Assembly (NCBI RefSeq): GCF_003984625.1
Contig: NZ_RWKH01000006.1
Coordinates: forward strand, 163,465 to 227,464
Direction: 5' to 3'
DNA length: 64,000 nucleotides
DNA from: Variovorax sp. DXTD-1
GTDB lineage: Bacteria > Pseudomonadota > Gammaproteobacteria > Burkholderiales > Burkholderiaceae_C
This document shows positions 57,427 through 64,000 of this stretch, in pieces. How positions within the stretch are numbered: position 1 is the stretch's first letter; each line of letters begins with the position of its first letter. The translations under genes were made by a program, and so were the position numbers. The notes below the pieces were generated by a model, which was not told the DNA's origin, searched no databases, and worked only from the letters and a program-made list of their open reading frames with translations.

Positions 57427-57449
57427 GTGGAAACCGGAATCGGCGCGTC

Positions 57450-58217
57450 TTACTGCTTGTAGCTGTCGTCGATGCGGTCGAGCTTGCGGATCAGCGAGGG
57501 CCAGACGAACTGGCCGCCCAGGCCGCCCGTTTGGACCTTCATCGCCTGGCCCACGCCTTCGACGATTTTCGGGTTCACCTGCGTGAGTTCGCCGCCGCCC
57601 GACTGCGCCGCGATCTGGATCTGGCAGGTGTTCTCGAAGGTGTACATCGAAAGGAAGGCGTCTGCAATGGTCTTGCCGCACGTCAACAGGCCGTGGTTGC
57701 GCAGCATCAGGAAATTGGCGTTGCCCATGTCGGCCTGCAGGCGCGGCTTCTCGTCGTCGCGGAAGGCCACGCCTTCGTAGTCGTGGTAGGCCAGCGAGGC
57801 CAGCACGAAGGTCGATTGCTGGCTGATGGGCAACACGCCGTTCTTCTGCGCACTCACGGCGATGCCAGCCTTGGTGTGGGTGTGCAACACGCACTGGATG
57901 TCTTCGCGCGCGGCATGCACGGCGCTGTGAATCACGAAGCCGGCCGGATTCACCGGGTAGGGCGAGTCGATGATCTTGTTGCACTGCTGGTCGACCTTGA
58001 CCAAGCTGGACGCGGTGATCTCGTCGAACATCAGGCCGTAGGGGTTGATGAGGAAGTGGTGCTCGGGCCCGGGAATGCGCGCGCTGATGTGCGTGAACAC
58101 CAGGTCGCTCCAGCCGTAGAGCGCCACCAGGCGGTAGCAGGCGGCAAGGTCGACGCGCAGTTGCCACTCTTCGGCGGAGACGAGTTTCTGGATTTCGGAT
58201 TGGGAGTTTGCGTTCAT
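57450..58217 (-). CDS. class II aldolase/adducin family protein
   Basis: 255 residues. Metal-binding HTHTKAG and RNHGLLTCG carry the zinc His triad; GWSDLVFTHISARIPG is the substrate loop. The family includes fuculose-phosphate aldolases and decarboxylase-like or keto-acid enzymes; this adducin-type subgroup has unclear substrates. It is 21 bp downstream of an HD-domain gene in a two-gene operon opposite a Crp/Fnr regulator. Confidence 0.88.
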   Translation of the reverse strand: MNANSQSEIQKLVSAEEWQLRVDLAACYRLVALYGWSDLVFTHISARIPGPEHHFLINPYGLMFDEITASSLVKVDQQCNKIIDSPYPVNPAGFVIHSAVHAAREDIQCVLHTHTKAGIAVSAQKNGVLPISQQSTFVLASLAYHDYEGVAFRDDEKPRLQADMGNANFLMLRNHGLLTCGKTIADAFLSMYTFENTCQIQIAAQSGGGELTQVNPKIVEGVGQAMKVQTGGLGGQFVWPSLIRKLDRIDDSYKQ

Positions 58218-58238
58218 GGTGAGTGTTCCTTTCTGGGG

Positions 58239-58829
58239 TCAGGCGGTGGCCGGTTCTTTCAGCACCGTCTTGTAGATGCTCTGCTTGGGCTGCGCCATCA
58301 ACCGGCGCAGCATGGGCTCGAACTCGCTGATCGGCAAGGTCTCGGCCTTGGGGTCGAAGGCCGGGTTGTCGTACAGCGCGCAGAACTCGGCTGTGCGCTC
58401 GTAATGCGGATGGCTCTTGAAGTTGTCGCGCATGTCGCGGTCCAGGCCGATGTGGTGAAAGAAGTAGTGGCCCTGGAAGATGCCGTGGTGCTGCACCATC
58501 CAGTGGTTGGCTTCGCTCACGAAGGGCTTCAGGATCGCGGCGGCAATGTCGGGATGGTTGAAGCTGCCGAGCGTGTCGCCGATATCGTGCAGCAGCGCGC
58601 ACACCACGTATTCCTCGTTGCGGCCGTCGCGCAGCGCGCGGGTCGCGGTCTGCAGCGAATGGGTGTAGCGGTCGACGGGAAAGCCGCCGTAGTCGCCTTC
58701 GAGGATCTGCAGGTGCTTGATCACGCGCTCGGGCAGGCCGCCCGCGAACTGCATGAACTCGCCGCCGATCAGTTGCCAGTCTTCGCGCGTGCTCTCCTGC
58801 ATGCTCCTGAAACTCGCCCGTTCGCTCAT
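58239..58829 (-). CDS. HD-domain phosphohydrolase
   Basis: 196 residues. HSLQTATRALRDG, LLHDIGDTLG and HWMVQHHGIFQGHYF supply the H...HD...D metal ligands of an HD domain. Members of this short HD group include enzymes acting on phosphonates or small phosphorylated compounds. It is co-transcribed with the aldolase gene. The start (58829) is 60 bp from a palindromic operator. Confidence 0.85.
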   Translation of the reverse strand: MSERASFRSMQESTREDWQLIGGEFMQFAGGLPERVIKHLQILEGDYGGFPVDRYTHSLQTATRALRDGRNEEYVVCALLHDIGDTLGSFNHPDIAAAILKPFVSEANHWMVQHHGIFQGHYFFHHIGLDRDMRDNFKSHPHYERTAEFCALYDNPAFDPKAETLPISEFEPMLRRLMAQPKQSIYKTVLKEPATA

Positions 58830-58888
58830 CGTGTGGTCTCCGTTCTTGTGGGGTGCCGGCCACTGTAGACCCGTGCTTGACGTGGAAC

Positions 58889-58904
58889 TGTCAAGAATTT
58901 GACA
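58889..58904. promoter_or_regulatory. palindromic operator, TGTCAA-N4-TTGACA
   Basis: A perfect 6-4-6 palindrome (TGTCAAGAATTTGACA) similar to Crp/Fnr-family half-sites (TGTxA-N6-TxACA). It lies between the HD/aldolase operon and the divergent Crp/Fnr gene and overlaps a likely -10 (GACAAT, 58901-58906) with a -35 TTGACG at 58877-58882, so the regulator probably binds here to control itself and the divergent operon. Confidence 0.65.
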
Positions 58905-58928
58905 ATGCAGGGGTCTGGAAAACCCCCG

Positions 58929-59648
58929 ATGCCCGCTTCCAAGCCGCGCCTTTCCGCTTCGCACCTGGCTGCGATGGAGCGCAACCCGTGGTTCACGAGC
59001 ATTCCGCGGGCACAGCGCGAGGCCCTGCTTGGCGCGGCCGAACTCATCCACCTGCGGCGCGGTGCCATGGTGTTTCGCCAGGGCGACCCGGTGCATGCGG
59101 CGGGCGGGGGCTTTTATGGCCTTGTGGCCGGCACCATCAAGATTTCTTCGCTGCGGCAGGACGGGCGCGAGGCCATCCTTGCAGTGCTCGAGCCCGGCAA
59201 CTGGTTCGGCGAGATCACGCTGCTCGACGGCTCGCCGCGCACGCACGACGCCACCGCGCTGGAGCCGCTCGATCTGCTGGTGGTGCCGCCCGAGGCTTTT
59301 GCGCAGCAGATGCGCGACGTTGTCTTTGCCCACGCCATTGCCATGATGCTGGCCGCAAGGGTGCGCATGCTCTACGGGCTGACCGAAGATGCCACGCTGC
59401 GCAGCCTGCGCGCGCGCGTGGCGCACCGCCTGCTGGTGCTGGCGCGCGGCGACGCCACGCAATCGGTGCAGTTGCGCCGCACGCTGATGCTGCCGCAGGA
59501 AGCGCTGGCCATGATGCTCGGCGTTACGCGTCAGACGCTCTCGAAGGAGCTCAACGCGCTGGCGCGCGACGAGGTAATTTCGCTGAGCTATGGGCGCATC
59601 GAGCTTCTGTCGGTCGATGCGCTGCAGGCGCTGGTGCGTAGCGGGTAG
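58929..59648 (+). CDS. Crp/Fnr-family transcriptional regulator
   Basis: 239 residues from ATG 58929 (two earlier in-frame starts, TTG 58899 and ATG 58905, lie inside the operator/promoter, so I reject them). N-terminal cNMP-like barrel (LVAGTIKISSLRQDGREAIL, GNWFGEITLLDG) and C-terminal HTH (MLPQEALAMMLGVTRQTLSKELNAL). No Fnr-type Cys cluster is seen at the N-terminus, so it does not look like an Fe-S oxygen sensor. Its target is presumably the divergent HD-aldolase operon. Confidence 0.88.
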   Translation: MPASKPRLSASHLAAMERNPWFTSIPRAQREALLGAAELIHLRRGAMVFRQGDPVHAAGGGFYGLVAGTIKISSLRQDGREAILAVLEPGNWFGEITLLDGSPRTHDATALEPLDLLVVPPEAFAQQMRDVVFAHAIAMMLAARVRMLYGLTEDATLRSLRARVAHRLLVLARGDATQSVQLRRTLMLPQEALAMMLGVTRQTLSKELNALARDEVISLSYGRIELLSVDALQALVRSG

Positions 59649-59679
59649 CCCGGCGCATTCAGCGCGTGTTCAGGCGTAT

Positions 59680-60837
59680 TCAGCGCAAGACGCGGCCGTC
59701 CGCCGAGATGCTGATCAGGTCGATGTTTCGCGAGGGATCGCGCAGGCCGGGCCGCAAGTTGATGCGGAAGCCGCCCACGTCGTAGTCGGTCATGGCCGTC
59801 ATCACGCGCTGCAGGCTGGCAGTGGTGAAGCTGCGTCCCGCGCGCCGCACCGCTTCGCCCACCACCTTGGCGGCAATGAACCCCTCCAGGCCTTCGTACG
59901 AAGGCGTCTGGTCGGAGTTGTCGACGGCGGCGCGGTATTCCTTGACGATGGGAATGGCCGAAGGCCGGGGCGACGGCACCACCTGCGAGATGACGATGCC
60001 GCCGATGTCCTTGCCGAGTTCGGCGTAGAGCGGATCGATGCCCACGATCGAGAACGCCATGAAGCTGCCCGTGTAGCCGCTCTTGCGCAGCTTGCGGATG
60101 GCGTTGGCCGTGGTGCCGGAGAGCGACACCAGCACGATGGCCTGTGGCGTCTGCTGCAGCACGGTCTTGAGCGCTGCGTCGAGCTTGTCGCCGCCCATGG
60201 GAACCATGGCCGTGGCCACCAGCGGCGGCACCTTGAGCTCGGTGACGGCCTGCTGCACGGCGGCCAGGCCCGCGCGGCCCATGGCGTCGTCGTCGCCCAC
60301 CAGCGCGATGCGCGTCTGCCCCACAGTGGCGCACTGGCGCACGATCTTCAGAGCTTCGTCGATCATGCCGGGACGCACGTGAAACACGTTCGGATGGCTT
60401 GCCTCGCGCAGCGAATCGGCTGCGGCAAAGGGCGCGAACAGCAGGTTGCCCTGCTGCGCGGCAACACTGGCGCCGGCATCGCTGCTGGCGGTGCCCACAA
60501 AGCCGAACAGCATGTCGGCCTTGTCCGTGCCCAGCAGCGTGCGGGCGTTGGCTGCGGCACGGGTGGCGTCGTAGCCGTCGTCGAGCTGCAGCAGCTTGAG
60601 CTGGAGCCCGCTGGCCGCGTTGCGCTCGTTGAACTCGCCCACGGCAAGCCGGCTGCCGGCCGCAAAGGCCAGGCCGATCTCGCCGGCCGCGCCCGTCAAA
60701 GGCACCGATTGGCCCAGCAGCACGACCCTGGCGCCGGCGGGCGCCTTGGCGGTTTGCGAGAGTGCGGGAAGAGAAAGGCCGCTGCCCAGCAGCAGTGCGC
60801 CGGACGTCTTCAGTACTTGCCTGCGAGAGCTGTTCAT
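59680..60837 (-). CDS. branched-chain amino-acid-type ABC substrate-binding protein
   Basis: 385 residues. A Tat-like signal (MNSSRRQVLKTSGALLLGSG) cleaves near residue 28. The Peripla_BP_6 fold: LLGQSVPLTGAAGEIGLAF, TDKADMLFGFVGTASS, RIALVGDDDAMGRAG, and a C-terminal MTDYDVGGFRINL. The ligand could be an aromatic or branched acid. No permease or ATPase genes accompany it, so it is an orphan receptor or works with a distant transporter. AAAGGGTGG precedes the ATG. Confidence 0.88.
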   Translation of the reverse strand: MNSSRRQVLKTSGALLLGSGLSLPALSQTAKAPAGARVVLLGQSVPLTGAAGEIGLAFAAGSRLAVGEFNERNAASGLQLKLLQLDDGYDATRAAANARTLLGTDKADMLFGFVGTASSDAGASVAAQQGNLLFAPFAAADSLREASHPNVFHVRPGMIDEALKIVRQCATVGQTRIALVGDDDAMGRAGLAAVQQAVTELKVPPLVATAMVPMGGDKLDAALKTVLQQTPQAIVLVSLSGTTANAIRKLRKSGYTGSFMAFSIVGIDPLYAELGKDIGGIVISQVVPSPRPSAIPIVKEYRAAVDNSDQTPSYEGLEGFIAAKVVGEAVRRAGRSFTTASLQRVMTAMTDYDVGGFRINLRPGLRDPSRNIDLISISADGRVLR

Positions 60838-60941
60838 TTGCCACCCTTTGTCTAAATTAGTAAAAAAGTGTAGCAATTTCGGTGCCTGCGGGGAAGCCGC
60901 CGAGGTGTAACGGCGGCCATAGGGCGCTTCCCCGGGGGCGC

Positions 60942-61490
60942 TCAGTCGGCGTCCGGCGGCAGAAGCAGCGGTCCGCAGTTCTCGTCGGCCACAAACACTG
61001 CGACCAGCTTCGCGGGGCGCACCGCATCGGGGTTTTCCGCAAAGAGGTGCAGCGTGCGCGGCGGCTCGAAGAAGGTTTCGCCGCTCTTGAAGGTGCCTAC
61101 CGGGCCGCCTGCAAGCTGCGAGCGGATAGTGCCTTCGAGAATGATGGCGGTCACCGAGCCCGGATGCCGGTGGGCGGGCGAATAGGCGAGCGGCGGGAAG
61201 TCGACGAGGACCGTGGTCACCGACTTGCCCGGCACGTTGGGCAGTGGTTCGCACGAGAGCATCTTGACCGAGGTCGCGGGCCGTGCATCGGCGCCCGAGC
61301 CTGCCGGCGCGGGGGCTGAAGCGAACATGGGCCGGCTCATGGTGCTGCACACATCGGCGAACCACTGCGCAGCCTCCTGCCGGTTGCTGTGAGGCATCAG
61401 CGCCCAGCCGCCGGCAAGCACCAGGGAGAGTGCGGCCATGCCCGCGCCGAGCTGGCCGCGATGGCGACCATGAAGCCGCACCGCCTTCAT
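60942..61490 (-). CDS. cupin-domain protein with N-terminal membrane anchor
   Basis: 182 residues. A hydrophobic segment at about 16-32 (signal anchor or signal peptide), then a single cupin: AHRHPGS (His pair), AIILEGTI (Glu) and PPRTLHLF (His). Its start overlaps the stop of the SDR gene (ATGA). A hairpin follows at about 60893-60936. Substrate unknown; it probably binds a metal in the periplasm. Confidence 0.75.
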   Translation of the reverse strand: MKAVRLHGRHRGQLGAGMAALSLVLAGGWALMPHSNRQEAAQWFADVCSTMSRPMFASAPAPAGSGADARPATSVKMLSCEPLPNVPGKSVTTVLVDFPPLAYSPAHRHPGSVTAIILEGTIRSQLAGGPVGTFKSGETFFEPPRTLHLFAENPDAVRPAKLVAVFVADENCGPLLLPPDAD

Positions 61491-62260
61491 GATGCAACTC
61501 CCATGCGTTGCCCTTGTGCTTCGCCCTGCCGCTCGCGCAGCCGCAGCGATGCGTGCCAGCCGAGCTCACGTTTCGCCTTCTCGCTGCTGACTTCGGGGTT
61601 GTCTTCGGCGATATTGAAGACGCCGCCAGGCGAATGCCGCAGCGCCAGCACCGCCGCCCATGCCGCGGCTTCCACGTGAACCGGGCACGTGCCCTTGGGC
61701 CCGGCATTCGACGTTCCCGGGCCGTAGAACTGCCCATAGCGCAGCACCGTGCCCGCGATGCCCTTGGCGTTCAATACGCTGCGCTCCAGCGCCGCCACGC
61801 CCTCGACGCTGACGCGGCGCGCGCCTTCGGCCTGGAGATCGAGCGGATGTTCCTCCACGTGGGGCAGCGGCCCCGGCGCGTAAACCCAGGCGATGCTCTG
61901 CGCCACCAGCCGGCGGCTGCCGGCCGCGAGGGCCGCAGCCACAAGATTGCGCGTGCCTTCGGTGCGAACGCGTGCGTTTCGGTAGGCGGCATCGGCCATC
62001 AGCTTCGGATCGAGATCCGGCGGCAGATCGGTGATCTGGTGGATCACGGTGTCCGGCTTGATGCGGACCACGGCCGCATACAGGGCGTGTGCATCGAACA
62101 CGTCGACAACGACAGGTACCGCGCCGTGCGCCTCCAGCGCACGCGCGCGCTCCGGACGCCGGGTGCTGCCGTACACCGTATGGCCCGCCTCGATCAACAG
62201 CGGGACCAGCGCGGTGCCGATGGCGCCGGCTGCACCTGCCACGAATATCGTCTCGCTCAT
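61487..62260 (-). CDS. NAD(P)-dependent epimerase/dehydratase-like SDR
   Basis: 257 residues, extended SDR fold: GAAGAIG at 9-15 (nucleotide binding), AQSIAWVYAPG in the active-site strand, and LRYGQFYGPGT. The classical YxxxK pair is not evident after the Ser strand, so it may have altered or no redox chemistry. It is divergent from a MocR gene, 91 bp away, and is the likely target of that regulator; the cupin gene follows by a 4-nt overlap. Confidence 0.82.
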   Translation of the reverse strand: MSETIFVAGAAGAIGTALVPLLIEAGHTVYGSTRRPERARALEAHGAVPVVVDVFDAHALYAAVVRIKPDTVIHQITDLPPDLDPKLMADAAYRNARVRTEGTRNLVAAALAAGSRRLVAQSIAWVYAPGPLPHVEEHPLDLQAEGARRVSVEGVAALERSVLNAKGIAGTVLRYGQFYGPGTSNAGPKGTCPVHVEAAAWAAVLALRHSPGGVFNIAEDNPEVSSEKAKRELGWHASLRLRERQGEAQGQRMGVAS

Positions 62261-62351
62261 TGCATGTCCTTTTTCTGGCTGTTCGACGGATGGAGCTTAG
62301 GTTTTCGATGACCCATGACAAAGAGCCAAGATTCGTCAAAATGAATGGGCC

Positions 62352-63797
62352 ATGACCAAAGAGAAAAAATCTTCCGCAGCGCTTTTGAAGATCGACCGCA
62401 GGAGGTCGACTCCGCTGCACCGGCAGATCTATGAGCGCTTCAAGGCGGCCATCGAGCAGGGCGTGCTTCGCCCGGGAGACCGCGTGGCATCCGCACGCAG
62501 CCTGGCCAGCGAACTGGGCGTGGCACGGGGCACGGTCGAGACGGCCTACAACCAGCTTGCGGGCGAAGGCTATTTCTCGCCGCAAGGGCAGGCGGGCACC
62601 GTGGTTTCGCCGCTGCTCCCATCTCGCCTGCCGGTGCGGCGCGAGCCTCGGCGATCCGAGGCGCGGGTTTTCGACCGGGCACTTGCCGAACCCGCGCCTC
62701 CGCCACCCCTGCAGCTGGGCATTCCGGCACTCGACGCCTTTCCACGCAAGCTCTGGGCGCGGCTGGTGTCGCGCCGGGTCAGGGCGACGAGCGCGGCCGA
62801 CATGTTCTACGGCGATCCGTCGGGCCACCCGGGGTTGCGAACTGCCGTTGCCGCCTATCTGCAGGTCTCGCGCGGCGTCTCTTGCCACCCGTCGCAGGTC
62901 TTCGTGACGGGCGGGTACCGCGCGTCGCTCGCCCTTATTGCGCGCACGCTGCTCGCGCGTGGCGACCGCGTGTGGGTGGAAGACCCGGGCTATCCGCCGA
63001 CACAGGAGGTGCTGCGCCACGCCGGCCAGCGACCCCTACCAGTGCCCGTGGACCGAGAGGGCATGGTCGTGGCGAGCGGCATGCGCAAGGCAGCAAAAGC
63101 GAAGATGGCCATCGTCACCCCGTCTCACCAGGCGCCGCTCGGGGTTTCGATGTCCCTCGCACGCAGGCTGCAGTTGCTCGCCTGGGCCTTGGAGGCCAAG
63201 GCCTGGATCGTCGAAGACGACTATGACGGCGAATACCGCTACGCCGGTCCGCCGCTGCCCGCGCTCAAGAGCCTCGACAGCCATGATCGCGTGCTGTACG
63301 CAGGCAGCTTCTCGAAGGTGCTGTATCCCGGTTTGGCGCTGGGCTATGTGGTGGTGCCCGACTTGCTACGCGATGTCTTCGGCGCGGCAGTGCAGACGTG
63401 GTCGAACGGTTGCCCGCAGATCACGCAGGCCGTGGTCGCCGACTTCATGCGGGACGGCCACTTCTCCCGCCACCTGAAAAAGATGCGGCTGCTCTATGCG
63501 AGGCGCCGCAGCATGCTCGCGGCCGGGCTGACGAAGGCCTTCGGCGAGGATGTGCGCATCGATCTGCAGAGCGGCGGCATGCACCTGATTGCGCGCTTCG
63601 ACCAGCGGCGCGAAAGCGACGCGGAACTGGCCCGCCGTGCGCAACTCGCGGGGCTGAACTGCCAGCCGCTGTCCGCGCGCGGCACCGCGAATTTCAGCGA
63701 CGAGGGGTTGCTGATCGGCTTCACCAACATCGGCTCCGCCGTGCATGCGCAGCAGCTTGCAACGAAGCTGCGGGCCGCCTTGGACCGAAGGCCCTGA
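62352..63797 (+). CDS. MocR-type (GntR-aminotransferase) transcriptional regulator
   Basis: 481 residues. N-terminal GntR winged helix (PLHRQIYERFKAAIEQGVL, LASELGVARGTVETAYNQL), a linker of about 55 residues, then an aminotransferase class I fold with PLP Lys in GSFSKVLYPG and EDDYDGEYRY. Such proteins use PLP to sense an amine or amino acid. It is divergent from the SDR-cupin operon. A near-direct repeat of CCATGAC-AAAGAG occurs at 62313-62325 and 62350-62363, a possible operator pair of the type MocR proteins bind. Confidence 0.9.
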   Translation: MTKEKKSSAALLKIDRRRSTPLHRQIYERFKAAIEQGVLRPGDRVASARSLASELGVARGTVETAYNQLAGEGYFSPQGQAGTVVSPLLPSRLPVRREPRRSEARVFDRALAEPAPPPPLQLGIPALDAFPRKLWARLVSRRVRATSAADMFYGDPSGHPGLRTAVAAYLQVSRGVSCHPSQVFVTGGYRASLALIARTLLARGDRVWVEDPGYPPTQEVLRHAGQRPLPVPVDREGMVVASGMRKAAKAKMAIVTPSHQAPLGVSMSLARRLQLLAWALEAKAWIVEDDYDGEYRYAGPPLPALKSLDSHDRVLYAGSFSKVLYPGLALGYVVVPDLLRDVFGAAVQTWSNGCPQITQAVVADFMRDGHFSRHLKKMRLLYARRRSMLAAGLTKAFGEDVRIDLQSGGMHLIARFDQRRESDAELARRAQLAGLNCQPLSARGTANFSDEGLLIGFTNIGSAVHAQQLATKLRAALDRRP

Positions 63798-64000
63798 AGA
63801 AGCGCCGGCCTCGAGGCCGGGAGGGCTCAGTCCGTCGTGTTTTCCATGCGCTTGGTGAGCGTGCCCAGCTGCAGCCATGTCAGCCTCAACCTCATTGCTC
63901 CGGCCTTTATGGGTGCCCACCAGATCGCAGGCAACTCGAATGCGTGAAGAATTTGGCAACAGGGCCGCAGTCTTATGTTCGATGGCCCATTGCACAACCT
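63798..64000. other. terminal 203 bp with no supported gene
   Basis: A short GC-rich hairpin (CCGGCCTCGAGGCCGG) lies 10 bp after the MocR stop and could terminate it. Beyond that I see only a 22-codon frame on the minus strand (about 63826-63894) and nothing I can support. Confidence 0.4.

Noticed and set aside
63366..63995. 209-codon minus-strand frame at the right edge
   Set aside because: Mostly antisense to the MocR gene, with no recognised domain; the part beyond 63797 is too short to support.

Overview
The window is GC-rich, coding-dense DNA that fits a Burkholderiales betaproteobacterium of the Comamonadaceae, most likely Variovorax or a close relative. I base this on codon use, the formamidase/amide-transport cluster, the small secreted and hypothetical families, and a LexA box of the CTGT-N8-ACAG type. 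The genus is an inference; no rRNA is present.

Region 1 (1-24512, all minus strand) is one run of 13 co-directional genes with overlapping or closely spaced ends. Read in transcription order, it starts with a hybrid NRPS-PKS-aminotransferase megasynthase (17076-24512). Next come a second NRPS, a Sfp-type phosphopantetheinyl transferase, and two alpha/beta hydrolases like those found with exosortase/EPS loci. Then follow a complete export core (Wza, Wzc, initiating sugar transferase), GDP-fucose synthase, a Wzy-like polymerase, glycosyltransferases and a secreted hydrolase-like protein; the last gene runs off the left edge. A peptide/polyketide assembly line thus appears to be transcribed with a Wzx/Wzy-type polysaccharide pathway. 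This is the most interesting system here. A 708-bp regulatory region separates it from two divergent methyltransferase genes (25221-26911).

Region 2 (26951-34744) holds an acyl-CoA dehydrogenase, a tRNA-Gly(CCC), and a 3.4-kb relic integrated at that tRNA. The relic is bounded by a 22-bp copy of the tRNA 5' end and has a truncated integrase, two copies of a 29-bp repeat, a histidine kinase, a receiver protein, and a LexA-box-controlled set of small genes. Several small hypotheticals follow, two of them related to proteins inside the island. A ferritin-like di-iron protein closes the region.

Region 3 (34891-41972) is alaS (with a compositionally odd internal patch), a ketopantoate-reductase-like gene, two solute-binding proteins and a second kinase of the island type.

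Region 4 (42029-53483) is a nitrogen-acquisition unit. A LuxR-type regulator and an unusual NCS1-transporter/Cys-rich/histidine-kinase/receiver fusion are divergent from a seven-gene amide/urea ABC transporter and formamidase operon (urtABCDE-like, fmdA, fmdB). The operon is interrupted by a palindromic hairpin and a 50-bp inverted-repeat element.

Region 5 (53631-64000) carries a small secreted protein, a GH3 beta-glucosidase, a BASS-family transporter, a class II aldolase and HD-domain protein divergent from a Crp/Fnr regulator with a palindromic operator, a Tat-exported solute-binding protein, a cupin/SDR pair, and a MocR regulator divergent from the SDR.
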